This document shows positions 9,786 through 19,605 of a stretch of DNA of 64,000 nt, piece after piece (within the stretch, counting starts at the first letter, position 1; each line of letters starts with the position of its first letter). The notes beneath the pieces were generated by a model. It worked only from the letters and a program-made list of their open reading frames with translations. It was not told where the DNA came from and ran no database searches. Source of the DNA: Bidens hawaiensis (Eukaryota > Streptophyta > Magnoliopsida > Asterales > Asteraceae); assembly GCA_021521415.1 (NCBI GenBank), contig JAIQDT010001740.1:1-64000 (forward strand). Reading direction: 5' to 3'. A program made the translations under genes and the position numbers.

Positions 9786-10719
9786 CTAAGCTGCGTCATC
9801 ACCCTCTGCAGCACCTTCTCCTTCACCAGTTTCGGCCACCTCCTTGACACCACTAGTCCCTGCCTCATTTTCTTCAGCCATCTTCTCATCCTCTTCGCCA
9901 CCAAGAGTTTCCAGGGCAGACTTCCATTTGTTCACATCCCAGGTTGCCTTATCGAAAGCAGAGTCGCTGGCCTCCTTCGCCATCTTGATCCGTGCTTGGA
10001 AGACCGACCTAGCGGCCCACATCTTGGCCTCCTCTGTAGCCTGCTTCACCGCTTCTTGGTGCTGGGTCTCCGTTAAGGATAGCTGATCGTCTAACTGTTT
10101 TTTGTCCTTGGAAAGTTGGATCATGGCCTTATCCTTGGTAACCACGGCCTTCCCTAGTCCTGTTAGCTTCTCACTTATCTGACTGATAATCTTTTCGTAA
10201 TGCTCTTTGAAAGCATTCATAGCCTACAATCATTAGGAAGTATAAGTTATAAGGATATTGGATCCTTGAAAGCGACGTTACAGGATACATGATACTTACA
10301 TTCAAGACCGTGTAATAGTGAGTTTCAGGATCAGAGGACCTCTTCCTCTTAGATGCGGCAGACTTGGCTCTGGTCGTTGCAGTCTTAGGCTCGAAAATGG
10401 TTGCTGCTTTCAAGGCTTCTTTCTTGATGTCCGGAGAGGTGACCATACAATCAATGTCTTCCAAGGAAAACCTGTTGGCTGACTTCTGAGATTTCTTAGC
10501 GCCTACAAAGGATAAGTAAACAGATAAGTATTTCTTCTAATTCAATTTACTTTAAAATTATTATAGTAAACTTACTTGACATGCTGGAACCCGAGGAGAT
10601 TTCACAGGAAGCTTCAACAAAACGAGCTTGAAAGGTTCTAACCTCGGTATCCAATGCTAGGAACCGTTTTGTTTTTTCTTCTATACTAGGTAACTTGCCC
10701 AAAGAAACAAAATTCTCAA
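9786..10719 (-). pseudogene. Tat accessory ORF (aORF), three 3' exons, 5' end missing
   Basis: Three reverse-strand exons fit together with GT-AG introns and one open frame: 10576-10719, 10300-10502 and 9786-10223 (stop). Introns are 10503-10575 and 10224-10299. The piece encodes about 260 residues: an N-part ending EISSGSSM, a basic middle (ATTRAKSAASKRKRSSDPE) that could be a nuclear localisation signal, then a Lys/Glu/Gln-rich, coiled-coil-like part (DKAMIQLSKDKKQLDDQLSL) and an acidic Gly/Glu/Ala tail. It resembles the C-terminal half of plant proteins labelled putative gypsy-type transposase, which some Tat elements carry as an extra ORF, often antisense to pol. Seen from Tat-A it is antisense; seen from Tat-B it is sense. 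Its 5' exons are lost at the inverted-repeat junction near 10822. The family assignment is from memory and moderate. Confidence 0.6.
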
Positions 10720-11385
10720 CTGCAGAAAAAAAGAAAGAATCAGAATTAAAATTAAAGCATTAAGGATCCTACTATTTCTTAAGGATCCAAGATCCTACCC
10801 TTTCTAACCCACTTTGAAGGAATATTAAGAACAGTTAACAACTTTTACTTAACCCGGGTGGATGGTCCATCTTTGGTATGGTGAAATCCGGGTTAAGAAT
10901 TTTGGATAAGTCCACGTGGCTTATATTAAATAATATAAAACTTTTAACTATTTGCTTGTTATTGTTATTTTGAAAGTTTGTTTCATTATAGCTTTAGCTT
11001 TATTGAAAGTTTGGGAAAAATAATTTTGAGTAAACGATTTTTAGGATATAAGATCCTTATGAAAAATATTTAGGATAGAATATCCTTAAAGAACAAGTCA
11101 TAAGATAAAGTATCCTTAAAATTTGACAAAAGTTTTTATAATGGAATATCCTTAAATGAATAATCCTTTAAATCAAAACAATTAAAATTATCGCAACTAA
11201 GCAGTATAAATTTATTAATAGAGATCATACCAGAGAGTCTAGGTAGACCTTAAGTTACCATAAGTATTGAACCGTCAACGATCCTTGATGAAATAACCTT
11301 AGGATATTGAATCCATAGGACTTTGTCTTCATGATGAACTTAGAAAATCTGTTGCAAACAACTTATAATGTTAACTGGGATCAAA

Positions 11386-11560
11386 CCCATTAAACTGGGG
11401 ACAAGCCCAAATAATAAACTGGGGACAAGCCCGTGCAACTGGGGACAAGCCCGTGTACTGGGGACAAGTCCATGAACTGGGGACTAGCCCAAAATCGGGG
11501 ACAAGCCCAAAACTGGGGACAAGCCCAAATACGGATGTTAACTGGGGACTCGCCCAACCC
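11386..11560. repeat. Tandem ACTGGGGACAAGCCC repeat, Tat-B
   Basis: About eight units share the core ACTGGGGACAAGCCC or a close variant (one reads GGGGACTAGCCC, one GGGGACTCGCCC). It is the expanded counterpart of the plus-strand array at 8931-9035. It lies in the 3' noncoding part of the element. Confidence 0.85.
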
Positions 11561-12065
11561 GGGATTTAGACCAAACGAAGATAACGTGAAAACGTTATAA
11601 ACCGGTGGTATGGTACGTCTACCATAAATCGTAGGATCCTCCATATAGCCGAAGACAATGAAATTGTCAACCACTAAGCGTGTACTGGTCCCGCTGCCCC
11701 GGACAATACGTTGGATAACGTGCGCTCCATGCGAGATTGTAGAAACTCTATTTATAAGAAAGGTGAAAACCTTTAAACCTTAGAGGATATAACCATCGGG
11801 GGTCATACCCAAACATGGGCTAGGCCAAGGGAAATAGTATAGTACCTTGAATGTTAAGGAGAGGTTGCCAACCTCTTGGTTATTACACATCTTATTAACA
11901 TCCTGCATTGATACTTAAAACTTGGAAGAAATAAATTATTAAGAATTTGATATCCTGGAATTAATAATAGGAAATTGTAAAGAATAAGTAATCAGATAGA
12001 TATTACCGACTTTGGGATCATGGATCCTCTAAGGATAATGAATCCTCAAGGATACTTGATCCTGA

Positions 12066-12917
12066 TCAGAAGAAATACTTCTTGAGGTGTATAGCATTCC
12101 ATGCTCTTGGTAACCTGTTGCCTTCCATTGTGAGCAAATGATATGCCCCCTTTCCTGCCTCCGACTCGATCTGATAAGGTCCTTCCCATTTGGGTGCTAA
12201 CTTTCCATCAGCCGGATTGGTAGTATTTTGGAAGGCTTTCCTCAAAATTAAATCTCCTTCTTTAAATATTCTGATCCTTATATTCTTGTTGTATGCCCCA
12301 GCTACCCTTTGTTGATAAGCTGCCATTCTGATCTTGGCCAGGTCTCTGAGTTCTTCAATAGTATCCAAGTTTTCAAGAAGGATTTCTTCGTTGGATTCGG
12401 GATCGCGGATGCTCGTTCTTGCTGTAGGAACCACCATCTCTGTTGGGATTACTGCTTCTAATCCAAATACCAACGAAAAGGGTGTTTGGCCTGTTGCATT
12501 CTTGGGTGTTGTCCTGTCGGCCCAAAGAACATATGGTAGTTCCTCGGCCCACTTTCCCTTCTTGTATCCTAGCTTCTTCTTTAAATTGTTGATGATGATT
12601 TTGTTTCTAGACTCTGCTTGACCATTAGCTTGAGGATGCACTGGAGTTGAAGTAATCATCTTTATGCCCCAGCTGTCACAAAAGTTAGTTGTTCTTTTCC
12701 CAATAAATTGGGAACCATTATCACATATAATCTCAGAAGGAATACCAAATCTAGTTATAATATTCCTTTTAATAAAAGATATAACTTCCCTTTCTCGGAC
12801 TTGTACAAATGCTTCTGCTTCAATCCATTTAGAGAAGTAATCCATCATGGCAAGAATAAAGACCTTTCCACCTGGTGCCTTTGGTAGCTTACCAACAATG
12901 TCCACTCTCCATTTCAT
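12066..12917 (-). CDS. Tat-B integrase core and C-terminal domain
   Basis: The 283-residue frame contains the integrase core with D ([14 protein letters not shown]), D (IICDNGSQF) and E (HPQANGQAESRN), followed by YVLWADRTTPKNATGQTPF and a C-terminal domain ending GKGAYHLLTMEGN and HLKKYFF. This is the complete version of the region deleted in Tat-A. It is separated from the pol frame upstream only by a TGA near 12920, where Tat-A keeps Trp (SSWPFMKW). In the living ancestor it would be processed from Gag-Pol and insert the element's cDNA into nuclear DNA. Confidence 0.88.
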   Translation of the reverse strand: MKWRVDIVGKLPKAPGGKVFILAMMDYFSKWIEAEAFVQVREREVISFIKRNIITRFGIPSEIICDNGSQFIGKRTTNFCDSWGIKMITSTPVHPQANGQAESRNKIIINNLKKKLGYKKGKWAEELPYVLWADRTTPKNATGQTPFSLVFGLEAVIPTEMVVPTARTSIRDPESNEEILLENLDTIEELRDLAKIRMAAYQQRVAGAYNKNIRIRIFKEGDLILRKAFQNTTNPADGKLAPKWEGPYQIESEAGKGAYHLLTMEGNRLPRAWNAIHLKKYFF

Positions 12918-12923
12918 AAAAGG

Positions 12924-15374
12924 TCATGAAGAGGATATAGGATACATTGGTTCTGCTGGTTGTTGAAGGATATTTGCATGCCTTTGGCAGGCATCACACT
13001 TCTTCGAATACTCTATTGCATCCTTCTTCATTGTTGGCCAGAAATACCCAGTCCTAAGTATCTTGGAGAATAATGCTCTTCCCCCTGTGTGGTTGCCACA
13101 ATCTCCTTCGTGAAAATCTTTAAGTACTTCTTGGCTTTCAGGATCCTCTATGCACCTTAAGTATGGGCCTGCAAGCGATTTTCTGTATAGCATATCATTT
13201 AATAAAATATATTGTGATACATTGACTTTGAAGGATTTCGGATTCTTCGTAGCTGGGATCTCTCCAGTCTGAATGTACTTCTTGATTGGGAGGATCCAGG
13301 ATTCTTGGCTGTCTGAGAATAATGGATCCCAAAGTACAATCTGTTTGTCACTTGTTATTTCCCCAACTTCATGCTCTTCTATTGCTAGCGAGAGTATGTG
13401 GATAATTGGGATCTTCGTATCTTCTGGATTTTTCAAGAATGAGGCTACATTCGCTAAGGCGTCTGCCCCAACATTTTCCTCTCTTGGTACCTGTACTATA
13501 CTAAACATTTCGAAGGATCTTGCCAATTCCTTCACAATTTCTAAATACTTGATCATATTCTCACCTTTTACGGTATAAGAACCGTTAAAGTGGTTAGTTA
13601 TAAGTAAATAATCCATATAAACTTGAAGATACCTGATCCTCATGCTCTTGGCTAAAAGTAAACCTGCGAAGAGTGCTTCATACTCTGCGTCATTGTTGGT
13701 AGCTTGAAACGCACATGCAATGGACTGGGGTATTATATCCCCCTGTGGCGATTTCAGTAGTATGCCTAATCCCGTTCCTCTTATATTGGATGCTCCATCT
13801 GTAAAGAGGGTCCAAGGATCCTTGGTTGCATCTAGTTGCTGAACCTCCAAGTCGGCTTCTTTCTGCATGTCACTGCTGAAATCAGCCACAAAGTCTGCGA
13901 GTGCCTGCGATTTGATAGCTGTTCTAGGCTCATACTGAATGTCGTATGCACTCAGTTTTACAGCCCACTTAGCCATCCTACCTGATAATTCTGGCTTTCT
14001 AAGAACATTCTTAACATGATAATTAGTTCTCAAAATAATAGTACGAGTCTCAAAATAATGTCTTAATATAGTAGGAGCCGTATTTAAAGCAAGGATTAAC
14101 TTTTCTAAATGAGAATACCTGGATTCTGCGTCTAAAAGACTCTTACTTACATAGTATACTGGGTGTTGTTCACCTTCATGATCCTTTACCAAGACGGCAC
14201 TTACTGCATTTCCTGAGACAGCTAAGTATAGATATAAGGATTCTCCATCCACAGGCTTCATTAGGGCTGGAGTTGAGGATAAGTAATCCTTCAAGGCTGT
14301 AAGCGCAACTTCATGCTTTTCCGTCCACTCAAACTTCTTATTCTTTCTCAGAATGTCATAGAAGTCTTTGCACTTCTCGGAGGATCTTGAGATGAACCTG
14401 TTGAGAGCGGCTATTCTTCCCGTGAGCCTTTGGACATCCTTGGCATTTGTAGGAGATTTCAAATTGAGGATGGCTTCAATCTGCTCGGGGCTTGCTTCAA
14501 TTCCTCTCTTAGTTACCATATAACCCAGAAATTTACCAGCCTTAACACCAAAGTGGCATTTTGACGGATTCAATTTCATGTTATATTGTTCATGGATGTT
14601 GAATGCTTCCTCGAGGTCTCTAACGTGATCCTCAACTTTCTTCGACTTTACCACCATATCGTCTATGTAGACTCCCATGGTCTTACCTAACTGATCCTTG
14701 AACATTATGTTGACCAGTCTTTGATATGTTGCCCCTTCATTTCTTAGTCCAAATGGCATAGCAATATAACAATATATGCCGGTAGGAGTCATGAATGCAG
14801 TATCCTCTTGATCAGATGGTTCCATCTGAATTTGTTGAAATCTAGAGGCAGCATCCATGAAGGTAAGCATCTCATGTCCTGCCGTTGCATTCACCATGGA
14901 ATTTATATGTGGTAATGGGAAAGGATCCTTGGGGCATGCCTTGTTTAAATCGGTAAAATCGACACACACCCTCCATTTTCCATTCTTCTTTGAAACAACG
15001 ACCACATTAGCTAGCCATCGAGGATATTGAACCTCTCTGATCAAACCGGCCTTAAGAAGTTTTTCAACTTCTTCTTGTATGATCTTGTTCCTCTCAGGAG
15101 CGAATTTTCTTCGCTTCTGATGGACGGGTTTAATAGATAAATCAAGGCCTAATTTATGAGTGATTACCTTCTTTGAAATACCTGTCATGTCTGAGTGCTT
15201 GAAGGCAAAGGTAGATTTTCTTCGCCCTAAGAAGGATACAAAATCCTCCTCAATCTTGTTGGTGATACTGGATCCTAGGAACACCTTTACCTCTGGATCC
15301 TCAGGGTCCAATGATACTTCTTTAAGGTCTTTCTCCCGAGCTTCCAGCACGTCCCTAGGATGTTGCTGTGGTTG
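12924..15374 (-). CDS. Tat-B reverse transcriptase, dual RNase H and integrase zinc region
   Basis: An open frame of more than 800 residues. RT motifs are WRVCVDFTDLNKACPKDPFP, LTFMDAASRFQQIQM, AMPFGLRNEGATYQRL and the intact catalytic box VYIDDMVVKSKK. The first RNase H follows (LYLYLAVSGNAVSAVLVKD), then the second, archaeal-type RNase H (LFTDGASNIRGTGLG ... ATNNDAEYEALFAGL) typical of Tat elements. The integrase HHCC region (GNHTGGRALFS, KKCDACQRHA) is at the end, before the TGA that splits off the core. The upstream boundary is the in-frame TAG at 15375-15377. The first visible start-like codon is GTG, so the frame was probably expressed from the upstream ORF. Confidence 0.88.
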   Translation of the reverse strand, partial: QPQQHPRDVLEAREKDLKEVSLDPEDPEVKVFLGSSITNKIEEDFVSFLGRRKSTFAFKHSDMTGISKKVITHKLGLDLSIKPVHQKRRKFAPERNKIIQEEVEKLLKAGLIREVQYPRWLANVVVVSKKNGKWRVCVDFTDLNKACPKDPFPLPHINSMVNATAGHEMLTFMDAASRFQQIQMEPSDQEDTAFMTPTGIYCYIAMPFGLRNEGATYQRLVNIMFKDQLGKTMGVYIDDMVVKSKKVEDHVRDLEEAFNIHEQYNMKLNPSKCHFGVKAGKFLGYMVTKRGIEASPEQIEAILNLKSPTNAKDVQRLTGRIAALNRFISRSSEKCKDFYDILRKNKKFEWTEKHEVALTALKDYLSSTPALMKPVDGESLYLYLAVSGNAVSAVLVKDHEGEQHPVYYVSKSLLDAESRYSHLEKLILALNTAPTILRHYFETRTIILRTNYHVKNVLRKPELSGRMAKWAVKLSAYDIQYEPRTAIKSQALADFVADFSSDMQKEADLEVQQLDATKDPWTLFTDGASNIRGTGLGILLKSPQGDIIPQSIACAFQATNNDAEYEALFAGLLLAKSMRIRYLQVYMDYLLITNHFNGSYTVKGENMIKYLEIVKELARSFEMFSIVQVPREENVGADALANVASFLKNPEDTKIPIIHILSLAIEEHEVGEITSDKQIVLWDPLFSDSQESWILPIKKYIQTGEIPATKNPKSFKVNVSQYILLNDMLYRKSLAGPYLRCIEDPESQEVLKDFHEGDCGNHTGGRALFSKILRTGYFWPTMKKDAIEYSKKCDACQRHANILQQPAEPMYPISSS

Positions 15375-16427
15375 CTATGCTATAGTTTGTTTGGCTGTTG
15401 GATTCATTGATGAAGAATAATAGTTCTTGGCCTCCGCTTGATCACCAACTATTTTCACAACTCCCCATGGGGTAGGTAGTTTGATACATTGGTGGTAATT
15501 CGAGGCCACCGCTTTCATTCCATGCAACCAGGGCCTACCTAAAATAACATTACAACAAGAAAGGTTATCAATAACACAAAATTTTTTATATGAATTTAAC
15601 CCTTCAATATAAATTGGGAGGTTGATGTCCCCCAATGTCTTCTTGGTTTCTCCACTGAAACCAACTAGCAATGATGTTCTAGGGATGATCTCTGAATCTG
15701 GTATGTTCATCTTCTTAAGGACATCGTGTTGGATGATGTTGACCGAACTCCCACCGTCAACTAGGATCCTGCGTACATAATGGTTAGCGATAAATAAAGT
15801 AATAATCAAACCGTCATGATGAGGATCCTGGATGTTTAGTTTGTCTTCCTCATCGAAGAAGATCCTTTTGTCTGTTGTTAAGATGGTGGATACTATTGGT
15901 CGGTCTCCGTTATCCAACTTGATCTCTTTGGCAAGTCTTTTTGCTGCAGAGAAAGAAGTTCCACATATGTGTGAACCTCCAGAGATGAAATTGACCGTCC
16001 GCACATTTAGCTCATCCTGGTGAGGATCCTGGATACTCGAGTCGAAGAAGATTCTCTCATTAGTCACTCGAGTAGTGGGGATGAGTGGTCTTCTTTCACC
16101 GTCCAACTCGAATTCTTCTGCGGGACAAGAAGTTTGAAATATGTCGTATTCTCTGGAAACGAAGTTGATCACGTGAGCATCTGGTGGTGGTGGTGTTGCT
16201 TTTTGCGGAAGATCTTCAGGATCCTGGATCTTGGATTTCTTCCTACCCAAGAGCTCTTTGAAGTGGCCCTTGCTCAGGAGGTATCCAAGTTCCCTCCTTA
16301 AGCCAATGCATTCGTCTTTCATGTGGCTAAAATCTTCGTGGAAGGCACACCACTTGGACTTGTCTTTGAAGGTGTTCGTCTTCTCATTCTTACGGGGCCA
16401 CCTTGCTTTCTCCTCTATATCCTTCAT
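15375..16427 (-). CDS. Tat-B Gag C-terminus and aspartic protease
   Basis: This 350-residue frame starts in the Gag zinc-knuckle region (WCAFHEDFSHMKDEC, a C-H-H-C arrangement common in Tat Gag). It continues into the retropepsin-like protease with active-site motif ILVDGGSSVNII and the flap-side motif VILGRPWLHGM. The ATG at 16427 is internal: the same frame is open upstream to about 16550, so the real Gag-Pro frame was longer. It ends in TAG, and the next codons are CAA CCA. The RT ORF is in the same frame directly after that stop. Confidence 0.85.
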   Translation of the reverse strand: MKDIEEKARWPRKNEKTNTFKDKSKWCAFHEDFSHMKDECIGLRRELGYLLSKGHFKELLGRKKSKIQDPEDLPQKATPPPPDAHVINFVSREYDIFQTSCPAEEFELDGERRPLIPTTRVTNERIFFDSSIQDPHQDELNVRTVNFISGGSHICGTSFSAAKRLAKEIKLDNGDRPIVSTILTTDKRIFFDEEDKLNIQDPHHDGLIITLFIANHYVRRILVDGGSSVNIIQHDVLKKMNIPDSEIIPRTSLLVGFSGETKKTLGDINLPIYIEGLNSYKKFCVIDNLSCCNVILGRPWLHGMKAVASNYHQCIKLPTPWGVVKIVGDQAEAKNYYSSSMNPTAKQTIA

Positions 16428-16450
16428 GGCACAGATTAGGCCATGGGTAT

Positions 16451-18286
16451 CTACAGAGAAACAATACTCGGAGATGCAGGGATAGTCTTCATCATCATCT
16501 CCTTCTTCGACTGTTCGTACGTTTTGATTGTTGAACTTGGTGTACGGCTTGAGTTGTTGTTCCTGTATGAGGATCCTTTATTCTTGTCAGGGGATTCTTG
16601 TTTTGTTTGAGCCCCCAATCTTTCTTGGATCCTTTTGTCATCTTCCAGCCGTATAAACCTTAGCGCTCTGTTCCTTACTTCATCTAGAGACCTGCAAGGT
16701 GTCATCACAAGATCATCATAAAAGGGGGAGCCCCTCTGAAGTCCCATCCTGAAGGCTTCAACAGCATCAGCCATGTCAAGATTATGGATTTCCAGAGCTT
16801 CCCTGCCGAACCTCGTAACGAAATCCCTAAGGGATTCATCACTTGGTTGGACAACTCGGTATAAATCACTAGTTAGCTTCTCAAATTTCCTGCTACATGA
16901 AAATTGACTGTTGAACAAGTTAACTAAATGTGAAAAAGAAGTAATTGAAAAGGGAGGAAGACGTAGCAGCCATTTTAATGTTGATCCTGTCAGTGTGGAT
17001 CCAAAGCCTTTACACAAGCAGGCTTCCTTGAGTCTCTCAGGAAGGGGGTTGATCTCCATCCTTTCTCTGTATTGTGCCACATGTTCTTCAGGATCAGTGG
17101 TTCCATCATAAGTCTTCATGTTGGGGGTTTGGAATTGCTTCGGGATTTTAGCATCACAGATAGGTGGAGCAAATCTGGATAACTTGTGGCTTCCATCAGG
17201 TATCTCGGGGATTGGTCGTATCACCCCAGGAACACTGGATATCATATCCTTGAGCTTCTGTAGCTCCTTGGCCATTGCTTGGTTGATACCTGCATCCTGC
17301 ATGGAACCACGATTAGCATCTAAGGATAAAGGATCATACAAATTACCTATTTGCTGGGCAAAGGTGGGCATCTCGGATGAGTATCTGGGATAAGAAGAGT
17401 CAGCGATAGGAGTTGGACCACCCGCCGCGATAGTCTGCATGGGAATGAAATCTCCTTCATGGACTTCGGAGGATCGTTGATGTTGGACTCCTGAGGATCG
17501 TTGATTATGATAGAATGATCCTTGAGGTTGGGAGTTATAGGATCCTTGAAGATATAATCCAGAGCATCCTGGTTGAAGGATGGCTGATCTTTGTCGGAAG
17601 TCTGAGGATCCTTGAGTTTGCTGACCCAGGGACCCTTGATGAAGGATAGATGATCCTGGCTGAACCAACGAGAATCCTTGAGTCTGTTGACCCATAGATC
17701 CCTGTTGAAGGATAGATGATCCTGGCTGGAGGTATGAGGATCCTTGAGTTTGTTGACCCATGGATCCTTGTTGAAGGATAGATGATCCTTGAGTAAACTG
17801 AGCCATGGATCCTGGACTGGTGAAATCCAGCATCCTGGGTATCTGGGGAGTGTGATCCTCCGCTGGCCTCTTATTCTTCTTGAGATCTTCTATCTCAAGA
17901 ATGATCCTCTGGTTGGTCTTGTTCTGCTGCTCCATATATGCTTTAACCTGCGAAAACTTAGATGAAACATCGTTGTTAGTATTAACCACCGGCGCAGCAG
18001 CCGCGGTTTTTGAGCTCTGGAAGACTGGTAATTGCGTCTTGCTTCCAGCAGCAGCAGCCCTCGGTGCTCCCGTGATTGGCGGAGGCATCGGCGGCAAAGC
18101 TCTTGATGAGAGAGAAACCGAAGATGGCATAGTTGATGAAGTAGAGGTCGATTGAGAGGCCATTGATAATGATATGGGTATGAAAAAGTTGAAAATGGTA
18201 AGAATAATATGGATTATAGCACCAATGGCCCCACGGTGGGCGCCAAATTGTTTTGGACAAAAATCTGGTAAGGATAATGTATCCAA
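16451..18286 (-). CDS. Tat-B Gag, N-terminal and capsid part
   Basis: The frame is open from 18286, but the likely start is the Met at about 18163 (MASQSTSTSSTM), since the upstream part covers the primer-binding site. A Ser/Ala/Pro-rich start is followed by a Gln/Gly/Ser repeat region (17440-17820, units such as GSSILQQGSMGQQTQG), then the conserved retrotransposon Gag domain (YDGTTDPEEHVAQYRERMEI, GSTLKWLLRLPPFSI, SDESLRDFVTRFGREALEI). A 1-base loss near 16545 puts the last 30 or so codons out of frame; the original frame continues in the Gag-Pro ORF downstream. Confidence 0.85.
   Translation of the reverse strand: MDTLSLPDFCPKQFGAHRGAIGAIIHIILTIFNFFIPISLSMASQSTSTSSTMPSSVSLSSRALPPMPPPITGAPRAAAAGSKTQLPVFQSSKTAAAAPVVNTNNDVSSKFSQVKAYMEQQNKTNQRIILEIEDLKKNKRPAEDHTPQIPRMLDFTSPGSMAQFTQGSSILQQGSMGQQTQGSSYLQPGSSILQQGSMGQQTQGFSLVQPGSSILHQGSLGQQTQGSSDFRQRSAILQPGCSGLYLQGSYNSQPQGSFYHNQRSSGVQHQRSSEVHEGDFIPMQTIAAGGPTPIADSSYPRYSSEMPTFAQQIGNLYDPLSLDANRGSMQDAGINQAMAKELQKLKDMISSVPGVIRPIPEIPDGSHKLSRFAPPICDAKIPKQFQTPNMKTYDGTTDPEEHVAQYRERMEINPLPERLKEACLCKGFGSTLTGSTLKWLLRLPPFSITSFSHLVNLFNSQFSCSRKFEKLTSDLYRVVQPSDESLRDFVTRFGREALEIHNLDMADAVEAFRMGLQRGSPFYDDLVMTPCRSLDEVRNRALRFIRLEDDKRIQERLGAQTKQESPDKNKGSSYRNNNSSRTPSSTIKTYEQSKKEMMMKTIPASPSIVSL
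18228..18245 (-). promoter_or_regulatory. Tat-B primer-binding site
   Basis: The reverse strand reads TGGCGCCCACCGTGGGGC two bases after the LTR end (CCAAAACA). It begins with TGG, complementary to a tRNA 3' CCA, and has the length and position of a minus-strand primer-binding site. I do not assign the tRNA with certainty. Confidence 0.75.
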
Positions 18287-18762
18287 ATCTGTTAAAGTGA
18301 GGTATAGTGCTATGCTAATAATAACGATTATATGAATGAAAATGAAGTGAACACGGTGATTTGTTGCGAGGAAAAACCTTTTGATCTTGTTCAGATCAAA
18401 AGAAAAAAACCCCGGGTGATGACAACTCGTCGATCACCGGTTTATTAATATAAAAAAATAGGTTACAAGTGCTGTGGAGACTAGATCAATGTTACTATGA
18501 TTGCTAACGTGTATAGAGAGAATAATGAGTTATGCTCTGAGTGTGTGTCATACATTGTGTTTTTCTAATCGAACTTATCTCGGTATATATCAAAAATAAA
18601 TACAACAACATGTCCTATCTATTCGCCACTATCCCACTAGTCTTCCAACGTCCATTGACCACGTGCTAATTGCTTCCAAGTCGCGATATTTAAGGTGGAC
18701 TAGGTCACATAGCCGTTGCTTCTGTTGAACATTACCCTACACATACGAAACAATTGTTAACA
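18249..18762 (-). mobile_element. Tat-B 5' LTR (outer boundary approximate)
   Basis: The inner end is clear: forward TGTTTTGGAC directly beside the primer-binding site. A reverse-strand TATATACC box lies near 18572. The outer end is uncertain: candidate CA termini occur at 18731, 18752 and 18762. No second LTR is in the window to fix it. Sequence from about 18763 to 18930 still carries the AGGATCC motifs of this family and may be another fragment. Confidence 0.5.
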
Positions 18763-18940
18763 ATACTAACCTGTGAGGATCCTTGATTGTCTACATGGTT
18801 CTGGAACTCTTAGGGAAGATAATGGATCCAGACAAATTTTCAAGGATAAAAGATCCTCAGCAGAGAAAATATCAGTCCTAACAGAGGTGAATACTTGAGA
18901 AAGTTGTGATGCTATATCGAGGTGACAATGAGTGGCACTG

Positions 18941-19598
18941 CAGGGCCGGATTTAGGCCTACGTAGGCTGTGCAGCCGCACAAGGCCCAAAACCAAAAGGG
19001 GCCCATCAAAATTTTAAAAGAAGCCAGCATGTACAGTAAATATATATTAAACATTTTGTTATCTGACCCAGATTTATAATGGTTGGCCCGTAGAATTTGA
19101 AACAATAAAAAGCCCTCCAACCCACTTCTCTACTTATTTCTTGTACTACTAACAACTCATGCATTCAGTCATCCATGTGCCAACTTTAAAATTAGTCAAA
19201 AAATATAATATTTTTCTGATTTATTTTTATTATATCATTTCATCTAAACTTTACTCTTTTTATATTTAGTTTTTTCCCCCTCTTTTTGCATTCTAAAACA
19301 GTTGAAAATAATCAAACTTTGATTTCGTGAATGGCCGACTAATAATATGTATTGTTATGAAATTATGCTTTGAAAGCTAAAATAATGTAATTAGGTTTAT
19401 CCATTTATAGATGCACTTAAATATGCTTGATTATTTGAAAGTTTAAGTACAATATTATTGTTTTGTTTAATGTTAAAATGTTATCACACTTTTCGTTCAA
19501 TTACTTATTAGATATGTATATAAATAGTATATCTCAAGGCCCATTTTTTAATCTGCACGGGGTCTATTAAGGCCAACTCGTGCTCAGGAACGGCCCTG
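18941..19598. mobile_element. hAT-like non-autonomous DNA transposon
   Basis: The ends are CAGGGCCGGATTTAGG on the left and, inverted, CAGGGCCGTTCC on the right. AGTGGCA flanks both sides (18931-18937 and 19599-19605), with three extra bases on the left. The size (658 bases), CAGGG ends and 7-8-base duplication fit a hAT superfamily element without transposase. The interior is AT-rich, with GGCCC motifs near the ends and no ORF. Confidence 0.75.
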
Positions 19599-19605
19599 AG
19601 TGGCA

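Larger units (their letters stand above)
10822..18762 (-). mobile_element. Tat-B: Ty3/gypsy Tat-lineage element, gag to integrase, 3' end lost
   Basis: Read on the reverse strand it has a 5' LTR, a primer-binding site, gag, protease, RT with dual RNase H, integrase and a 3' noncoding region. The 3' LTR is absent: the element stops at about 10822, where the spacer to Tat-A begins. Damage is light compared with Tat-A: one frame-disrupting gag indel near 16545, a stop at the protease/RT boundary, and one TGA before the integrase core. The part from about 15710 down to 10822 mirrors Tat-A. Confidence 0.85.
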
